This document shows, in pieces, positions 1 through 10,545 of a stretch of 64,000 nt of DNA. Both the position numbers and the translations under genes were made by a program. The DNA comes from Theocolax elegans. Lineage: Eukaryota; Arthropoda; Insecta; Hymenoptera; Cerocephalidae. Under the pieces are notes generated by a model. That model searched no databases. It saw nothing but the letters and a program-made list of their open reading frames with translations, and had not been told where the DNA came from. Location: NCBI GenBank assembly GCA_026168455.1, contig CM047427.1, positions 59,163,249 through 59,227,248 on the forward strand. Direction: 5' to 3'. Positions within the stretch are counted from its first letter, which is position 1. Every line of letters begins with the position of its first letter.

Positions 1-594
1 CGCGAAAGGGCTAGGCGATCGCGCTATCTCTCTCTCTCGCACACCATATAGCCCGCCTAGCACCTAACTCCGATTCCCCGCGACTAGGGATTCTCTCTCT
101 CACTCCCACTCGCGGGCGCAATCGGAGATCCGATGATGATCGGCTCTCGCGAAGTCTTCCCTGCGCGCTGTTCGGGGGGGATTCTCGCTGCCCGCGATCC
201 GCGGCGCAAGCTACTCTCTCCCTACTTTGCCGCTCCCATACAAGCTAGCAAAGATCTCCCGTCAAGCTTGCGATCGAGAGAGACCGATCTCGGTGAGATC
301 GGGCGCTTGCGGCTGAACACGATTGCGCGCGAACTCTCTCCCGATATACCGGTGTATACCTCTCCTCGGATACCCGAGCAAGAGGGGGAATACTCCGGTC
401 TCGAGACGCGTCTCACACGCCATCTCTCGCTCTCTGTCTCTCTCTCTCTCACTAACTCGCACTACTCACTCGCGCGCTCTCTCTCTCCCTCGCCTCCGTC
501 GCCATCAACAGCGAAGGTTGCTAAGCAACCACGCGGTGCCGCGCTCACCTTCTCCAATCAGATCGCTCGTGATACCCTCGTGGACTCCGTTCAA

Positions 595-1257
595 ATGGCG
601 GCAGCTCCACCGCCGTGGTTGGAAACATTTGCGCGCGGTCTCAGGGAAGATTTGAGAAAGGATATTAGTTTAATAACGGAAATGGTTGGTCGAGTAGAGG
701 AGAAGGTAGATATGGTCGGGGCCGATCTTAAGGCGCTTCATGAACGCGTTGACACGCTCGAGGAGCAGACCAACCGAAAAATTTGTGATATGAATAATAA
801 ATTAAACACGGTAAACTCGCGACTACAGGTGTTGGAGACTGACATGTCAGCGTGTTCTGTGGGCTTTTCGCGTACCGCTGTTTCAGTCGACTCACTTAAA
901 GATACTTGTGAGTTGCTTATACTGGGCCTTCCGATAGTCTCGAGATCCTCGGATGAGTTGTTGGTAGAAAAATTAGTTGGATTAATTAACCTGCCGCTGC
1001 TGGCAAAGCAGGTTGTTGACATTCGTCCTTGGGTTTCGCGAGTGAGTACAGGCTCCGGTGATAATGCTTCACAACCTAAAAGTAAAGGGCTCGTTGTTAG
1101 ACTATCCTCGACGTCAGCTAGAGATGCGGTTGTAGACAGGGCGTACCTTCTGAAAGGACGAAAGGCGCGTGAAATTTTCGGAGAGGGAGAAAATAATGCC
1201 ATTTTTATTAGGCCATTATGTCTATCTACAACTCTCAAATTATTTGGAGACAAATAA
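595..1257 (+). pseudogene. LINE ORF1-like protein with coiled coil
   Basis: The likely start is the ATG at 595 (context caaATGg). The same frame stays open upstream to 133, but that stretch is low-complexity Ser/Arg/Leu coding over CT repeats and looks like leader. From Met595 the protein has about 220 residues. Residues ~15-80 form a predicted coiled coil with heptad-like leucines and charged residues. A middle part with ELLILGLP and later KGLVVRLSSTSARDAV resembles the RRM-like nucleic-acid-binding domain of LINE ORF1 proteins. The last ~15 residues lie at the deletion junction and are probably not native. The family function, RNA binding in the retrotransposition particle, is established knowledge; activity here is unlikely because the element lacks most of ORF2. 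Confidence 0.6.
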
Positions 1258-1455
1258 TTTATTGACAGAGAGACAGGCTGGCTTTCGCAAAGGTCACAGC
1301 ACTGAAATAGCATTGTTGGGGGTCCTGGATGATGTCAGAAGAGCGATAGACTTATTCTTATGCTGTTTGATTTCTCCAAGGCCTTCGACACTGTCCCTCA
1401 CGATGTGCTTATTACCAAATTAAGTAATATTGGTTGTTCGGAAAATGTATTAAAT
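1223..1455 (+). pseudogene. Reverse transcriptase fragment (LINE)
   Basis: Two overlapping frames encode consecutive parts of one RT. The first (1223-1350) reads through ERQAGFRKGHSTEIALLGVLDD. The second (from 1360) reads MLFDFSKAFDTVPHDVLITKLSNIGCSENVL, where the D of DFSKAFD is RT motif A. A small deletion near 1350-1360 shifts the frame between them. Motifs B and C (the FADD box) are absent, so this cannot be an active polymerase. A LINE fragment at 41778-42290 carries the C-terminal part of a similar RT on the other strand and may be from the same group. Confidence 0.75.
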
Positions 1456-1470
1456 GGCTTCCGGTTGGTA

Positions 1471-2178
1471 GAATCGGATGAAAATTTATTTCCGACATCT
1501 ATTTGCACTAAGGAACGCGATAACGCCAATATGTTCGTGGTTCTTACTTTAGCAAAGCCTGAGGAAATTTTATTGCAATATCGTCTGTCCAGATTTCACG
1601 TGAGTGGTGGAAAGGCTGGCGGTTGAACGAATCGGATGAAAATTTATTTTCGACATCTATTTGCACTAAGGAACATGATAAAGCAAATAAGTTCAAGGTT
1701 TTTAGTTTAGCAATGGCTGTGCATATTTTATGGCAAAATCGTATGTCCAGTTTTTAAATGAGTGGAGGGGAGGCTGGCGGTTGAACGAATCGGATGAAAA
1801 TTTATTTCCGACATCTATTTGCACTAAGTAACACGATAACGTTATAAGTTCGCGGTTTTTAGATTAGCTAAGACTGAGGATATTTTATTGCAAAATCCTT
1901 TGTCCAGTTTTCAAGTGAGTGGTGGGGAGGCTTCCGTTGGTAGAATCGGATGAAAATTAATTTCCGTCATCTATTTGCACTAAGGGACGCGATACGCCAA
2001 TAAGTTGAAGGTTTTTACTATAGCAAAGGCTGAGGATATTTTATTGCAGAATTTTCTGCTTAGCTTTCAAATAAGTGTAGGGATGCTGGCGGTTGAACGA
2101 ATCGGATGAAAATTTATTTTCGACATCTATTTGCACTAAGGAACTCGATAACGCCAATAAGTTCAAGGTTTTTACTTT
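1471..2178. repeat. ~157-bp tandem repeat (minisatellite), cut by gap
   Basis: The string AATCGGATGAAAATT recurs at about 1472, 1630, 1788, 1944 and 2100, giving periods of 158, 158, 156 and 156 bp. Each unit also carries a CGACATCTATTTGCACTAAG block and a TTTATTGCA block. Copies differ by point changes and short indels. The array begins right after the RT fragment and runs into the assembly gap, so the true copy number is unknown. Confidence 0.9.
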
Positions 2179-2278
2179 NNNNNNNNNNNNNNNNNNNNNN
2201 NNNNNNNNNNNNNNNNNNNNNNNNNNNNNNNNNNNNNNNNNNNNNNNNNNNNNNNNNNNNNNNNNNNNNNNNNNNNNN
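2179..2278. other. Assembly gap (100 N)
   Basis: Exactly 100 N, the usual placeholder for a gap of unknown size. It lies at the end of a tandem array, which probably caused the break. Confidence 0.99.
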
Positions 2279-3050
2279 ATACATATATGGTTTCAATTAA
2301 TTATCTTCAGATTCATCGCTTTCACAAGAAATATTTTCATCAGCTTCTGCGTCATTATCTTCGACAATAACATCTCGAACTGTTTCTGGACATTGTGCTC
2401 CCGTAAACCATACAAAGTCAAATTTATTGCCATTAACGACACAACCATGGTTTACCGGATTGAGATTGCATGCAATTTTGTTTGGCACTTATCCCCATCC
2501 CACAGTTCTGCCAAATTTTTTCTAGCTTATTGACGTCTTGAAGAAGCTATAAGCGAAGAGGCAGAATATACCTTATGACATGAGTAGAAAAATATTTTTG
2601 ACCACTTCCGGTAATTCTGCCGCCATCTTGTCCTCAACATCCGCTTCTGCCAATTTTTTTATTTGTTTAAAACCTTATTACCTACATTCCTGCAAATTTT
2701 CAAGTTTGTATCAAGTCGTGTATTTTAGATACCAAATACCGAGAGAAAAATCGAATATTTCAAATCCGCGCACTTATTGATCATTTTTTTTGGCACTTAT
2801 CCCCATCCTACACTTCTGCCAAATTTTTTCTAGCTTATTGACGTCTTGAAAAAGCTATAAGCGAAGAGGCAGAAATTTACCTTATGACATAAGTAGAAAA
2901 ATATTTTTGACCACTTCCGGTACTTCTGCCGCTATATTGTCCTCAACATCCGCTTCCGCCAATTTTTTTTTTTGTTTAAAACCTTATTACCTACATTCCT
3001 GCAAATTTTCAAGCTCGTACCTTATGACATAAGTAGTATATTCGGATTGT
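2279..3050. repeat. 308-bp tandem duplication plus flanking sequence
   Basis: The block starting TGGCACTTATCCCCATCC at 2483 is repeated from 2791, a period of 308 bp, with a few substitutions; similarity runs to about 3028. Both copies contain GACGTCTTGAA.AAGCTATAAGCGAAGAGG and CCACTTCCGGTA.TTCTGCCGC. Upstream, 2297-2488 has an open minus-strand frame of 63 codons with an acidic C-terminus (EDNDAEADENISCESDESEDN). I do not recognise it; it may be a transposon protein tail. Confidence 0.8.
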
Positions 3051-3365
3051 CGAATTCAAAAATCCACCCACGCATACGTCCCCGAGGTAGACTTCTGCCT
3101 ACGCGGCTATGACTACATTAATATACAAGGAATTGATTTGGCTGGAGAACAGCCTTGTACCTTATGACATCCTTTTTTAAATGGGTGGCTCTTAGACTAA
3201 AAGTATATATTATTCGGTATTTCCGAGCCAATTTTTATTACTCAATATTTATTCAAATATTGCACAAAACCCTCTTTATTAGCAACTTACTTGCATATCG
3301 CTAAGTTTTAAATGTTGCCAAAGGTATCAGAAAATTAATTAAGGAAAGATCGAGAAAGAAAAAAA
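3051..3365. other. AT-rich spacer, nothing recognised
   Basis: About 300 bases with no convincing reading frame. CTTATGACAT, which occurs in the preceding duplication, recurs near 3160, so the repeat family may extend here in degraded form. Confidence 0.4.
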
Positions 3366-3420
3366 TCAACGTCCCCAGGTCGGGCTCGAACCGTCGGTCT
3401 CCTGCTTCCCGGGCAATCCC
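3366..3420 (-). other. tRNA-like fragment, possible SINE head remnant
   Basis: On the minus strand this stretch ends with GACGGTTCGAGCCCGAC, a good match to the polymerase III B box and T arm. The D arm, A box and acceptor pairing are missing; upstream sequence becomes AT-rich at about 3424. It is best read as a truncated tRNA-derived SINE head or tRNA pseudogene, not a functional tRNA. Confidence 0.35.
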
Positions 3421-3424
3421 GCGT

Positions 3425-3765
3425 AAAAATAAATAAGATCTTTAGCAGATCTTAAAAAGATGTATCTTAAAAAAGATACCATTTGAGATCTTTTTAAGAT
3501 TCCAAAAAAAGAAAAATTTTTCATAAAAGTAAGTTCGTTTTTTAAAATTCGATTTGCCGCATACTGTATCAAAAAATATTGTTCGTAACAACAATTATAT
3601 GTATGAATTAAAAAAAGTCAAATAACTTTGAAAGATCTATTTGAGATCTTTTGAAGATGTTTTAAAAAAAGCAAGTAACTTTGAAAGATCTATTTGAGAT
3701 CTTATAAAGATGTTACCAAAAAAAGCAAGTATCTTAGAATGATCTTAAAATCTTATATGTTTAAT
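3425..3765. repeat. AGATCT-rich short repeats
   Basis: AGATCT, itself palindromic, occurs repeatedly. A direct repeat ACTTTGAAAGATCTATTTG occurs at about 3623 and 3681 (58-bp period). Such short repeats in both orientations beside a Tnp2-type transposase gene could be subterminal binding repeats of the CACTA element whose coding remnant starts at 4040. That link is inference; I did not find a clear CACTA terminus. Confidence 0.55.
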
Positions 3766-4039
3766 ATTAAAAAAACTTCAATAAATTATAAAAATTTTGT
3801 TTAATACTTTTGGCGATATTTTTCATTATATCATGTGCTAAGGTCGATGTTGCAAATTTTTTTATACTTATTAATTACTAAATGCATTATACATTTCTGT
3901 TTTTAAATGTATATTTATTTAAACTTCTCTGTAAACAATTATATTTCATACTATAATAAATACGCAGTTAGATAAGTTTTTATACATCTATTTATTTATT
4001 AATAATAAAATACGGAAATAAGAATATTGAATTTATAAT

Positions 4040-4455
4040 TTAATCACGCTCAATATAATTTGTTAACACTACAGCGTAGATGGATTCTGATACTGTTAAG
4101 TAAATACAAACTTGTTTTAAATGATTTATGTCCACAGTACATAAATTTTCAGGTTTTGGAACTTCGTTTGGAACTTCATTTATATATGGTTGGAAGTATT
4201 CTATCATCGATAACGTATGCCATTTCACTATGTAGTTTAGAGATGATATCATATGCTTTGCATTCCTCAATACACAAGATGAATTTTTCTTTTTATTAAC
4301 AGTGTAAAACTCAATTTCAAAAATGTGTTTATCTTTTAAGATTCTTCTATACAAATGAAATCTATCATCTGCAGCTTCTGTACATAATAACTTTTTTAAA
4401 AAATTTAAATTTTTTTCTTTGTATTTAGCTCCAACCATCAAAATTATATTGTTCT
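4040..4455 (-). pseudogene. C-terminal part of Tnp2-like transposase
   Basis: This minus-strand frame of ~135 codons begins at the TTAA beside the large insertion and ends at a stop near 4040. If the inserted element at 4460-8422 plus one TTAA is removed, the frame from the main transposase block (ending ...QRRKL) continues directly into ...KNNIILMVGAKYKEK with no shift. That continuity is the main evidence that this is the C-terminus of the same gene. The sequence itself is Lys/Asn-rich with no diagnostic motif. It ends well before the AGATCT repeats at 3425-3765. Confidence 0.65.
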
Positions 4456-4558
4456 TTAAGGGGGTGCCATACTCAACATTTATCCTCCCTACCTTACCGA
4501 CCGAGAAAATCTAATAATCCATTAATTATTTATAAGCCAAACCACCAGTTGCAAAAAT

Positions 4559-4705
4559 ATGAGAACGGGCGCCTGCATTTACAAAAGATGCATCTCTGTG
4601 CAAAGTTTCAGACTGAAATTCCGTTGCTTTTTCGAGAAAAGTCTTACCAAAAATATTTGCATTACAATAGTCTACGGCAATTCCAAGGCGCCCGTTCTCT
4701 CTAAA
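4559..4705. repeat. Subterminal hairpin of the TTAA element
   Basis: GAGAACGGGCGCC at the left pairs with GGCGCCCGTTCTC at the right, with ~120 bases between. The interior includes TTTTTCGAGAAAAGTCTTACC, also present in the related element at 13284, so this is a conserved arm of the family and not a chance palindrome. Confidence 0.8.
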
Positions 4706-4959
4706 TTAATTAGATTAACAATAATTATTGTAGATTATATTACCATAAATAACATTAAAAACATAATTACGATATTCTACTTCAAATAGTTACGTCAGGT
4801 GGCGCTAGGTACGGTGCAGCTCAAAGAACACATTGCTTATAATTATAAATTGTTATCGTTAAAATTTATTATAAAAACCACAATTTTCATGATGATATTT
4901 TAAAAGAAAGCATTGATAATTTATTCTTGACTACGAAGGTAGCGTTGTGGCGATACCAA

Positions 4960-6430
4960 AACATAAATTTAAAAATCGTTTAGATTATTGAAACATCACA
5001 ACCGTTGATCATCGTAGTACGTTCCCGCGCGCCTTCGATATATTGGACGTACCTCTTTTCTCGAAAACTCATTGACATTTTTATCTAAAATTCAACACAT
5101 AGTTAGTTTATTAATAAACTAAGGCGCCTCTTCTCTTACTTTTTCGCATTCAGCTTTATATTTTTATTAATTAATTATCATAAATAGCGTGTGGATCTCG
5201 CAGCGCGTTGACATCGTGGTACGTTCGCGCGCAGCTTCGATGTCTCGGACGTACCACCATGTGTAAGTGTAGTCCTACATTCTCAACGACGTGGATAACA
5301 TTTATATTTTTGGTAAGACTTTTCTCGAAAACGCGATGACATTTTTATCTGAAATTCAACACATAGTTAGTTTATTAATAAACTAAGGCGCCTCTTCTCT
5401 TACTTTTTCGCATTCAGCTTTATATTTTTATTAATTAATTATCATAAATAGCGTGTGGATCTCGCAGCGCGTTGACATCGTGGTACGTTCGCGCGCAGCT
5501 TCGATGTCTCGAACGTACCACCATGTGTAAGTGTAGTCCAATATTCTCAACGACGTGGATAGCATTTATATTTTTGATCAAACTTTTCTCGAAAACGCAA
5601 TAACATTTTTATCTGAAATTCAACACATAGTTAGTTTATTAATAAACCAAGGCGCCTCTTCTCTTACTTTTTCGCATTCAGCATTATATTTTTATTAATT
5701 AATTATCATAAATAGCGTGTGCAACTCGCAGCGCGTTGACATCGTAGTACGTTCGCGCGCAGTTTCGATGTCTCGGACGTACCACCATGTGCAAGTAGTA
5801 ACCTAACCTCAACGAGGTGGAAAGAACAGATATCGTATCGGAGCCACTACTCGTTGACATCGCGGTACGTTCACGGGCACCGTCGAGATTTCGGACATAC
5901 AACCACCTATAAGTGGTAACCTAACCTCAACGTTTTGGAAATTTTGCATATGTTGGGTAAGACAATGCTAAAACGCAATAAGATTTTAATTTATAATTCA
6001 GCCTATAGTTTGGTTATTAATAAACAGAGGCGCCTCTTCTCTTATTTTTGTGCATACAGGTTTTTTTATTAATTAATTATCAAATATTGCGTATAGGACG
6101 CACTACGCGTTGACATCGTGGTACGTTTGCGCGCAGCTTCTATGTCTCGGACGTACCACCATGTACAAGTGGTAATCTAACCTCAACGAGGTGAATATTT
6201 TCCATTTTTTTGGTTAGACTTTTCTCGGAAACTCAAGAATAATTTTGTCTGAATTTTAACACATATTTACATTATCGATAAATGAAGGCGTCTCTTTTAT
6301 TATTTTATCGCGTACAGCTTTTTTTTAATAAATAATTATCAAATTTTGCGTTTGTAACATACTGAGATCGTGGTACATTCACGCGCACCTTCGATATTTT
6401 TGACGTATCATAATGTGCAATGGATATGAA
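4960..6430. repeat. ~264-bp tandem repeats, each with a hairpin
   Basis: AAGGCGCCTCTTCTCTTAC recurs at 5121, 5385 and 5649 (264-bp period), then in diverged form near 6027 and 6285. A partial extra unit of ~114 bp lies around 5800-5920. Each full unit contains GTGGTACGT, ~24 bases, then ACGTACCAC, a 9-bp inverted repeat able to form a hairpin. Homology to the arm at 13476-13580 shows the array arose by amplifying one arm of a smaller foldback element. Confidence 0.85.
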
Positions 6431-6780
6431 ATTATTTAGTTATAGATTTATTTTACGTAAACAAATATTTGCGAATATGCTACTATGTAATCAGCTGAGA
6501 TTTAGTTGATAAAGAAAATGCTATTAATTTCGGGTAAATAATTAAACTATTTATTAAAAATAAATTTTTGTATTATTAAAAATTTATTCATCATTATTGA
6601 TAATTTTTAATTGTCTGCCAAGTTCGCGTTCTAGTGATTCAGAAAAGATTAATTTAAAAATTGTTCAAACGTCCAGACTTTTACTAATGTCGTTGACATC
6701 GTGGTATCGAATTATTTCAACTATGCAATTCAGTCGTTATTTTGAATAAATAATTAAATATTAATATTACACAAAAAATT

Positions 6781-7860
6781 TTGTTTAGCACTTTCATATC
6801 AGTATTGTCGGTCACAGCATTTAATGTGTCAGTTGCTATCTGTTCACGCTGCACTGCGGAGCCACTCCTTGTGGTTCCCGATTGCTGCGAATCTTCATGC
6901 GCGCATGCGCATAGCTCGGTCTCGATCGCGCGTCTCTTTGTGGCTCAGCTGGTATCCTGCTGCATGCTGATATCCTCTTCGCCTGGACATCGCTGTTGCT
7001 ACTTCCTTCGTGTAATAATCTTATGTATAATCTTCGTCCGTCAACTAATGAGTACTGCGCTTAATAAGTTTCAGGCGTTATGTCGACCGCGCTGCGCCGC
7101 CGACGTCATTACCCGGAGCCGCCTCTATCCTGCTTAATGACGTCGAACACCAAAGTTGCCATAGCTATCCCATGTATTGCTTTAGGTAATTACTTACTTT
7201 TTGAGCTTGCGCTAGTATGCGTCTTCATAAATATATTATTTGCATATCTGCTGTACATACAGTTTGTAAACACTAACATAACCTCACTTCAGCTTTGTCT
7301 CTCCTACCATACAGCTGTAATATTAAGATACGGCAGTAGTATTAAGATACATCTGTATGTGATTCTGTTATCCTTGTCCTCACATACTACTAGCATACGC
7401 TAAAATAGATGGTATTATTTCTACAGTGAACTAGCTACATGCCTGCTTACTCCGGATACCCTGAATCGAGGGTAGCTCTCTTCACCCTGGCTATGAACTG
7501 CTGACAGCTTCCAGATCAACCTCTCCGTGCATGTCAGGCTATTGGGAACCCCTGTGTTTACTGCTTCATCAACCTTCCTGAACAGGTGCCTAGACGGACC
7601 TGAAAATAAGCTGAGTTCTGCTAGGTTCATTCCACCTTCCGGATAACGTGTATTAGCCAGTGCCAGTGTGTTTTAGTGCGACTTGGGATGGACTATTAGA
7701 ATTGTAAGGGTAGGTAGGATTTAGATACAGTGCGGGTAGTCAGATATAAGGAAGGGCTTTAGTTATATGGGTAGGTAGGTTTAAATAGGTAATCGATTAG
7801 TTATTTTGGTAGGTAAGTATTTGCGGTGCGATTTACGCACTGTTTGTTTTTTAAAAATTG
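6781..7860. other. Unassigned GC-richer segment within TTAA element
   Basis: This kilobase is less AT-rich than its surroundings and has open frames of 118 and 107 codons on the plus strand, but none has a recognisable domain or convincing codon bias. Between 7709 and 7830 the motif GGTAGGTA recurs three times (GGGTAGGTAGG twice, TTGGTAGGTAAG once). It could be captured host sequence, a decayed older insertion or a noncoding part of the element. I cannot assign a function. Confidence 0.35.
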
Positions 7861-8426
7861 CAAATACACCTTATGTATCAAAAAATATAGTTCGATGCAC
7901 GGGTAACAGATGAGTTTCAACTCAGCGAGTATTTTTGTCGCTTTGCTCTATTGATAAAATTAGTACTCGTTCGAAAAACGATTTTCGCACCATTATCGAT
8001 AAGTACCAGCGATATATATCAATCGATATTATTACCAACTCATACGAGTATTCAATCCAGATAGTAGAATTTTGGTTCAAAATAGATGGCTATAATTGTT
8101 TGATAATTGATGTATTCAATTATGATATACCAACTCATGAGTATTTAATCCCATTTATTTGATTTCGGTGTAAAACATAAGGTTGAAAATTTTTATTACC
8201 AACCCTATTACCAACTCTAAATATGAGTATTATTATTAATATTATTGTATATATTATTATTATTCTTAGCCAAATAAATTATAACCTATTAGTATACTGA
8301 TAGCGCCATCTACGCTTTCAATATGAAATAGTAAAATTATATACGTATGATGGCGCTACTAGTACACTGCAGTTTACTGAATTATCTCCGCTTTGTCGGT
8401 AATTTTTAAGTATGGCACCCCCTTAA

Positions 8427-9900
8427 CTTTCGTCTTTGCATTCGCATTTCAGTTGTCTCGCAAAACATATCTACTTTTAAACTTATTGAAGTTTCTCTTG
8501 AATCTTTAAATATTTTTTCCCGTAATTGCTTTAAATTTAATATAACAGATATTGCAGAATGAATCTGTAATTCTGGTTTCTTTGAACTATGAACAAAACT
8601 TTTTAAAATTCCATTCATATTTTCAAAAGAATATCAGGATGTGGTCCATAGAGGCCCAAAACTTTTAACAGTATCTGTTAAATACAATAATAAATGCACA
8701 TTCATGGTCATGTGTCGCACTTCATACAAAACTTGAAATTTTTTTACAAACTCTTTTAAAGAGACTGATACACTATGTAGTATTTCTTCAGATATTGAAA
8801 AATTACTTAATAATGATGTGCTATAAACAAGTAAAAAGAAATGGTCAAAATAAATTTTTTTCAATAAATTTTGCAATAAAGGCAAACTATATATTAAAAA
8901 GAAATGCTTGAATTCAGTAGCTTTCCAGTAAATTAAATCAATTAAACTTCGTGATCTTCTTGATATACAATCTATAGGTCGAATGGATTTTAAATACTTG
9001 TTAATTTCTGATATGTAAAAGCGCAAAGAAAAATCTTCGTTTGAATATTCCGGATCAAACCATAAAGCCATAATTTTTTTTAAAACATCTATATGTACGC
9101 TATATCTATATGTATGAATTTTGCAATTTTGACAGCCGTAGTAACCACTGTACAGTTTCATGTTTAAAAACAATGATTTAGCTTGCATATCAAGAGTGCC
9201 AGCTATTATCATTGCTCGTACTTTAACTAGTAAATTACCAAAAGTATTAAAATAAACACCTCTGTATAATTTTTTCAAAGAATCTTTAAAAACAATCAAA
9301 AATAAGTTTGGATTCGGTTTTTTTGTACCAAACCACAATCCTGCTAGAAAAATATTTTCTTTCTTTATTCATAAATCATACGGTAATTCGTTAATTAATA
9401 AACACATCGGCCAGATACTAAATTTTGATGATTTAATAATTGGGACACCGTCAGTGTTCCATGTAAAAGTTATATTATTTGTTGAATTTAAAAAACTTGA
9501 TTCTATTTGTTTGTAAGCTACACCGTCATAAATATCTTCTAAATTTGAATTACGCAATTTTTGTCTATTATATGACGAAATTATTTCGTAAAATCTTGGT
9601 CTCTTAAACAATGCTGAAAGTTGGGTTATTATCGAAATTTCAATAAAGTAAGTAACATCATCTTTTGAATTACTGTCAGGTCAAAAAGATAAATTATTTT
9701 TAAGTTTTGTCATACAATTGGCACAAATAAAGTATTTCTTTAAAGGGGTTTTTAAGTTTCTAAAATACTTCTGAAATTTATGCAATGTATTAAAGCACTT
9801 ATTGGATTTTATATAGTGCATTTCAAGAATTTGCATAAATTTAGCTAAAAGAACTCCAGTAATGTTAAATGAAAGAATTAAAGTAAGAACCCGCGTAAAA
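8427..9900 (-). pseudogene. Tnp2-like (CACTA/EnSpm) transposase, main block
   Basis: Read on the minus strand from about 9900. The N-terminal region has a CANC motif, then an internal stop near 9681, then a block with YDGVAYK and ITFTWNTDGVPIIKSSKFSIWP. A further frame break is followed by MWFGTKKPNPNLFL...VKVRAMIIAGTLDMQAKSLFLNM...GYYGCQNCK, then IYWKATEFKHFFLIYSLPLL...MTMNVHLLLYLTDTVKSFGPLW. These match, from knowledge of the family, the DUF4218/Tnp2-type transposases of animal CACTA-like elements. After GPLWTTS a TGA (near 8634) interrupts the frame, which resumes as YSFENMNG. A stretch between the Cys pair and the DPEYSNED region is shorter than I expect. The gene is dead by several stops and split by the TTAA element at 8422. 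Confidence 0.8.
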
Positions 9901-9905
9901 ATATA

Positions 9906-10060
9906 AACTATTGCCACTATATTGCCGAGCAATGGGCAATAGCTATTGCAAACATATTGCCAATATGTTGCCGCGACAATTGGCAATGTATTGCCAACAT
10001 ATCGCCAAACGTACAACCGCCCATATCTTTGCCAAATATTGGCAATAGTTACTATCTTAC
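9906..10060. repeat. TTGCCAATAT short repeats, both orientations
   Basis: Variants of ATTGCCAATAT / ATATTGGCAAT occur many times in 150 bases, in both orientations. The cluster sits just upstream (5' side) of the Tnp2-like transposase reading frame. CACTA elements carry short subterminal transposase-binding repeats, so this is a candidate subterminal region; it could instead be a simple local minisatellite. Confidence 0.6.
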
Positions 10061-10545
10061 CTTTTGTAAACTATTACAAGATCAACCAACAGCGATCAAC
10101 AGGAAGCTTTCTCGTGACTGCAGGCTCGTCCACTCTGTTCCCACTAGTTCTTGGGCCCGAACCCGGCTTAACCAGCATAGGAGGCTGCCCTTCTCAGTGG
10201 TAAACGTCGGAAACGGCGCAAATCTCGCTTCTCGTAGTAATACCGGCTGGCGATCGGATGGGACCTTGCTGCGAGTCGTGGGAGAGGAACGGTCGATGCC
10301 ACCGGACTGTAGGGGAGCTAAGTTATCGGGACATCTCAGGACGGGCCGTGAAAACCACCACCTGGTGACTATCTGACTACTTTACACAAACATTCACAGA
10401 TAGGGGGGATAGGGATTAATTAAACACGAAAAATGACAAGTTCTATTAAAATTGCAGGTACTAGAGTGCTGCCTGCGTCATCCGACTCAGGAGAGTCACA
10501 GGGCTTCCCAGCTCTCCCATCACGCCGGTAGGTAACCTGGCTGGC

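Larger units (their letters stand above)
1..1455 (+). mobile_element. Internally deleted non-LTR retrotransposon (CR1/jockey-like)
   Basis: A GC-rich leader with CT runs (1-594) precedes an ORF1-like reading frame, followed at once by a short piece of reverse transcriptase. The endonuclease and the first part of the RT are missing: ORF1 ends near 1220 and RT similarity begins at about 1223. The RT piece then breaks off near 1455 where a tandem repeat begins. This is seen directly from the reading frames. Assignment to the CR1/jockey group rests on the RT motifs around AGFRKGHST and DFSKAFDTVPHDVL. The left end of the element may lie outside the window. Confidence 0.75.
4460..8422. mobile_element. 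TTAA-flanked DNA element, 3.96 kb, inside a transposase gene
   Basis: The element begins GGGGGTGCCATACTCAA and ends, read on the other strand, GGGGGTGCCATACTTAA, giving a 14-bp perfect terminal inverted repeat. It is flanked by TTAA at 4456-4459 and 8423-8426. TTAA target duplication is typical of piggyBac and Kolobok-type elements. No transposase is visible inside, so it is non-autonomous. Content from left: a hairpin (4559-4705), an array of ~264-bp hairpin-bearing repeats (~4960-6430), a GC-richer unassigned segment (~6780-7860), and a subterminal stem (8301-8358). Which superfamily mobilised it is uncertain: the G-run terminus does not match the usual piggyBac CCY start. Confidence 0.85.

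Noticed and set aside
133..594. N-terminal extension of LINE ORF1
   Set aside because: Low-complexity coding over CT repeats; the ATG at 595 has better context and begins the recognisable protein.
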